Origin: Streptomyces globisporus
GTDB lineage: Bacteria > Actinomycetota > Actinomycetes > Streptomycetales > Streptomycetaceae
DNA length: 42,391 bases
Direction of reading: 5' to 3'
NCBI RefSeq assembly: GCF_003501885.1
Contig: NZ_QWFA01000026.1
Span: forward strand, 1-42,391
Part shown: positions 40,345-42,391 of the stretch, piece by piece
How the letters are laid out: every line of letters begins with the position of its first letter
Numbering within the stretch: the first letter of the stretch is position 1
The notes under the pieces: generated by a model
Told to the model about the DNA's origin: nothing
Seen by the model: the letters and a program-made list of their open reading frames with translations, nothing else
The model's database searches: none
Translations under genes and position numbers: made by a program

Positions 40345-42228
40345 TCAGTCCCTGGTGGAACCGTCCGCGGGGCCGTCCTCGTCACGAGGCGCGGCCTCAT
40401 CGGCCGCGTCCGCCTCGTCGTCACCGAGGACGTCGACGAACTCCACACCGTCCAGCTCGGCGAGCCGGTCCGACGCGTCCGTAGCACCGTCCTTGTCGGC
40501 CTCCAGCGCCTTCCCGAACCACTCCCGGGCCTCGTCCTCTCGCCCGGCCTCCAGCAGGGCGTCCGCGTACGCGTACCGCAGACGCGGGGTCCACGGCTGC
40601 ACGGAGCTGGACGCCAGCTCGGGGCTCTGGAGCGTCACGATGGCGGCGTCGATCTGGCCCATGTCGCGTCGGGCCCCGGCGGCCACGAGCCGCATCTCGA
40701 CCTGCCCGGCCTTGTCCAGCTTCTGCACCTCGGGCTCGCCGGCCATGGCCATCGCCCGCTCGGGCCTCCCGAGCCCGCGCTCGCAGTCCGCCATGACGGG
40801 CCACAGCTCCACGGACCCGGTCATCCGCCGGGCCGCCCGGAACTCGGCGAGCGCCTCGGCGTACTTCTGCGTCGCGTACGCCGCGAACCCGGCCGCCTCA
40901 CGGACCGCGGCGACGCGGGACGCGAGCCGGAGGGCGATGCGGGAGTACGCGTACGCCTCCTCGGGGTCCTCGTCGATCAGCCGGGCGACCATGACGAGGT
41001 TGCGTGCGACATCCTCGGCAAGGGTCTTCGGCAGGCTCATGAGCTCCTGGCGGACGTCCTTGTCGATCTCGTCGCCCGTGACGTCGTCCGGAATCGGCAG
41101 CCGCTTGATCGGCTCGCGGTCGCGGTCACGGTCATCGCGGCGGAATCCACCACGGTCCCGGTCGTCACGCTGGCCACCGCGGTATCCACCGCGGTCGTCG
41201 CGCCGGAACCCGCCACCACGGTTGTCGTCGCGACGGAAGCCGCCACCGCGGCTGTCGTCCCGACGGAAGCCGCCGCCGGAACCGCCCCGGTCCCGGTCGC
41301 GGTCGTCGCGACGGAAGCCGCCGCCGGAGGGCCGGTCATCGTCGCGACGGGGGCCGCGCGGACGGTCGTCCCGCCGGTCGAAACCACCACTGGGACGGCT
41401 CCCCCGGTACCCGCCACGGTCGTCATCACGACGGGGCCCACGATCCCGGTCCCGGTCGCGGTCGTCACGACGGAAGCCACTGCCGGAGGGCCGGTCTTCG
41501 TCACGACGGGGGCCGCGCGGACGGTCATCCCGCCGATCGAAGCCACCGCCACGATTGTCGTCTCGACGGAACCCACCGCCGGAGCCACCGCCCCGGTTGT
41601 CGTCACGACGGAACCCACCAGAAGGCCGGTTGTCGTCGCGACGGAAGCCGCCGCCGGAGGGCCGGTCGTCGTCACGGCGAGGGCCGCGCGGACGGTCATC
41701 CCGCCGGTCGAAACCACCGCCACGATTGTCGTCACGACGGAAACCGCCGCCGGAGCCACCGCCACGATTGTCGTCGCGACGGAAGCCGCCGCCGGAGGGC
41801 CGGTCATCGTCACGGCGAGGGCCGCGCGGACGGTCGTCCCGCCGGTCGAAACCACCACTGGGACGGTCGCCTCGGTACCCGCCACGGTCGTCATCACGAC
41901 GGGGCCCACGATCCCGGTCCCGGTCGTCACGACGGAAACCGCCACCGGAAGGCCGGTTGTCGTCCCGACGGAACCCACCGCCGGAACCGCCGCCACGGTT
42001 GTCGTCACGGCGGAAGCCGCCACCGGTCGGCCGGCTGTCGTCACGGCGCGGGCCGCGGTCGCGGTCGCGATCCCGATCGTCGCGGCGGAAGCCGCCACGG
42101 TCGTTGTCGCGTCGAGGTGCGCCGGAACCGGACCGGTCGTCACGACCACCGCGGTAACCGCCCCTGTCACCGCCGTCCCGGCGACGCGGCTCGCGCTCCG
42201 GACGGTCGTCGGGAGAGTTGGTGGACAT
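40345..42228 (-). CDS. TPR-like protein with long Arg/Asp/Gly-rich repeat N-terminus
   Basis: 627 residues. Residues 1-371 are almost only R, D, G, F, P and S, built of units such as GGGFRRDD, DRDRDRGPRRDD and GGFDRRDDRPRGPRRD. Residues 372-627 form a helical domain with TPR-like motifs (EEAYAYSRIALRLASRVAAV, AYATQKYAEALAEFRAARRM, YAYADALLEAGREDEAREWF) and an acidic tail. The repeats suggest an RGG-like RNA-binding or phase-separating region. ATG 42228 has AGGAG 8 nt upstream. It directly follows the rRNA operon on the same strand, which hints at an RNA-related role; not proven. Confidence 0.88.
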   Translation of the reverse strand: MSTNSPDDRPEREPRRRDGGDRGGYRGGRDDRSGSGAPRRDNDRGGFRRDDRDRDRDRGPRRDDSRPTGGGFRRDDNRGGGSGGGFRRDDNRPSGGGFRRDDRDRDRGPRRDDDRGGYRGDRPSGGFDRRDDRPRGPRRDDDRPSGGGFRRDDNRGGGSGGGFRRDDNRGGGFDRRDDRPRGPRRDDDRPSGGGFRRDDNRPSGGFRRDDNRGGGSGGGFRRDDNRGGGFDRRDDRPRGPRRDEDRPSGSGFRRDDRDRDRDRGPRRDDDRGGYRGSRPSGGFDRRDDRPRGPRRDDDRPSGGGFRRDDRDRDRGGSGGGFRRDDSRGGGFRRDDNRGGGFRRDDRGGYRGGQRDDRDRGGFRRDDRDRDREPIKRLPIPDDVTGDEIDKDVRQELMSLPKTLAEDVARNLVMVARLIDEDPEEAYAYSRIALRLASRVAAVREAAGFAAYATQKYAEALAEFRAARRMTGSVELWPVMADCERGLGRPERAMAMAGEPEVQKLDKAGQVEMRLVAAGARRDMGQIDAAIVTLQSPELASSSVQPWTPRLRYAYADALLEAGREDEAREWFGKALEADKDGATDASDRLAELDGVEFVDVLGDDEADAADEAAPRDEDGPADGSTRD

Positions 42229-42303
42229 GGGTGTGACTCCTGTCTTCGGGTACCACAGACATTCTCGCGCAGCCGACCAGCCGACGCGCTTCGGGAAAAA
42301 CAA

Positions 42304-42347
42304 AAGGACCCCTGGTCCCAGCGTGAACGCTGGGACCAGGGGTCCTT
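42304..42347 (-). terminator. rRNA operon terminator
   Basis: A perfect 20-bp stem (42304-42323 with 42328-42347) and 4-nt loop follow the 5S 3' end by about 8 nt. On the minus strand the hairpin is followed by TTTTGTTTTT. This is a strong factor-independent terminator. Confidence 0.95.
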
Positions 42348-42355
42348 GAAAGATT

Positions 42356-42391
42356 GTTCGGCGGCGTCCTACTCTCCCACAGGGTCCCCCC
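42356..42391 (-). rRNA. rrf: 5S ribosomal RNA, 3' end (partial, cut by right edge)
   Basis: The minus strand reads GACCCTGTGGGAGAGTAGGA then CGCCGCCGAAC, the 3' end of actinobacterial 5S rRNA. Only about 36 nt are inside the window; the rest and presumably 23S and 16S lie beyond the right edge on this strand. The terminator follows directly. Confidence 0.93.

Noticed and set aside
40319..42157. 612-codon Ser/Arg/Pro repeat frame on the plus strand
   Set aside because: It is the complement of the RDDRG repeats; the minus frame has an AGGAG site and a TPR-like domain.
41116..42228. Possible CRISPR-like array
   Set aside because: Repeats are irregular, in-frame and coding, with no fixed spacers.

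Overview
This is a very GC-rich stretch of chromosome from a Streptomyces-like actinomycete. The evidence is frequent GTG starts, four-base ATGA/GTGA gene overlaps, and actinobacterial gene orders: chorismate mutase-tyrA-cmk-plsC-der, parA-scpA-scpB-pseudouridine synthase, and tlyA-nadK-recN. The right edge enters the 3' end of a 5S rRNA, so an rRNA operon lies just outside on the minus strand. It is mostly core chromosome. I saw no insertion sequence, prophage, CRISPR array or tRNA.

Layout. 1-2848: minus-strand group of a GT4 glycosyltransferase, an unrecognised protein and a WYL regulator broken by a 34-bp tandem duplication. 3354-4609: two plus-strand conserved hypotheticals ending at a 50-bp perfect palindrome. 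4692-9178: minus-strand run aroH, tyrA, cmk, plsC-like and der. 9430-10603: a Rieske lipoprotein and a predicted nucleotidyltransferase. 10682-11134: an SRPBCC protein. 11188-14703: an NAD-salvage operon (pnuC, a NadR-type bifunctional enzyme, an NrtR-type regulator, an ADP-ribosylglycohydrolase) behind a 25-bp palindrome. 14829-19574: a segregation operon of ParA, a ribbon-helix-helix-like partner, ScpA, ScpB and an RNA pseudouridine synthase with an RGG-like tail. 19901-25843: alanine dehydrogenase, a STAND/TPR protein, an ADP-ribose-type Nudix hydrolase and CTP synthase. 26285-32244: GH15 glucanase/trehalase-type enzyme, a PLP class IV enzyme divergent from a MerR regulator, a PucR regulator and a second GT4 enzyme. 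32531-36489: small hypothetical, tlyA, nadK, recN. 36532-40273: SCP2 protein, an iron-box-preceded siderophore ABC ATPase, HAD phosphatase and DUF1015 protein. 40345-42228: a TPR protein with a 371-residue Arg/Asp/Gly repeat tail beside the rRNA operon.

Functional links. PnuC would import nicotinamide riboside, the NadR-type enzyme would convert it to NAD, NrtR senses ADP-ribose, and the last gene of the same operon encodes an enzyme that can release ADP-ribose, so the operon may generate its own inducer. nadK and a Nudix ADP-ribose hydrolase elsewhere in the window touch the same pool. The ParA/RHH pair upstream of ScpAB looks like a type Ib-like partition cassette joined to the condensin accessory genes. 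These links are inferred from sequence motifs and gene order.
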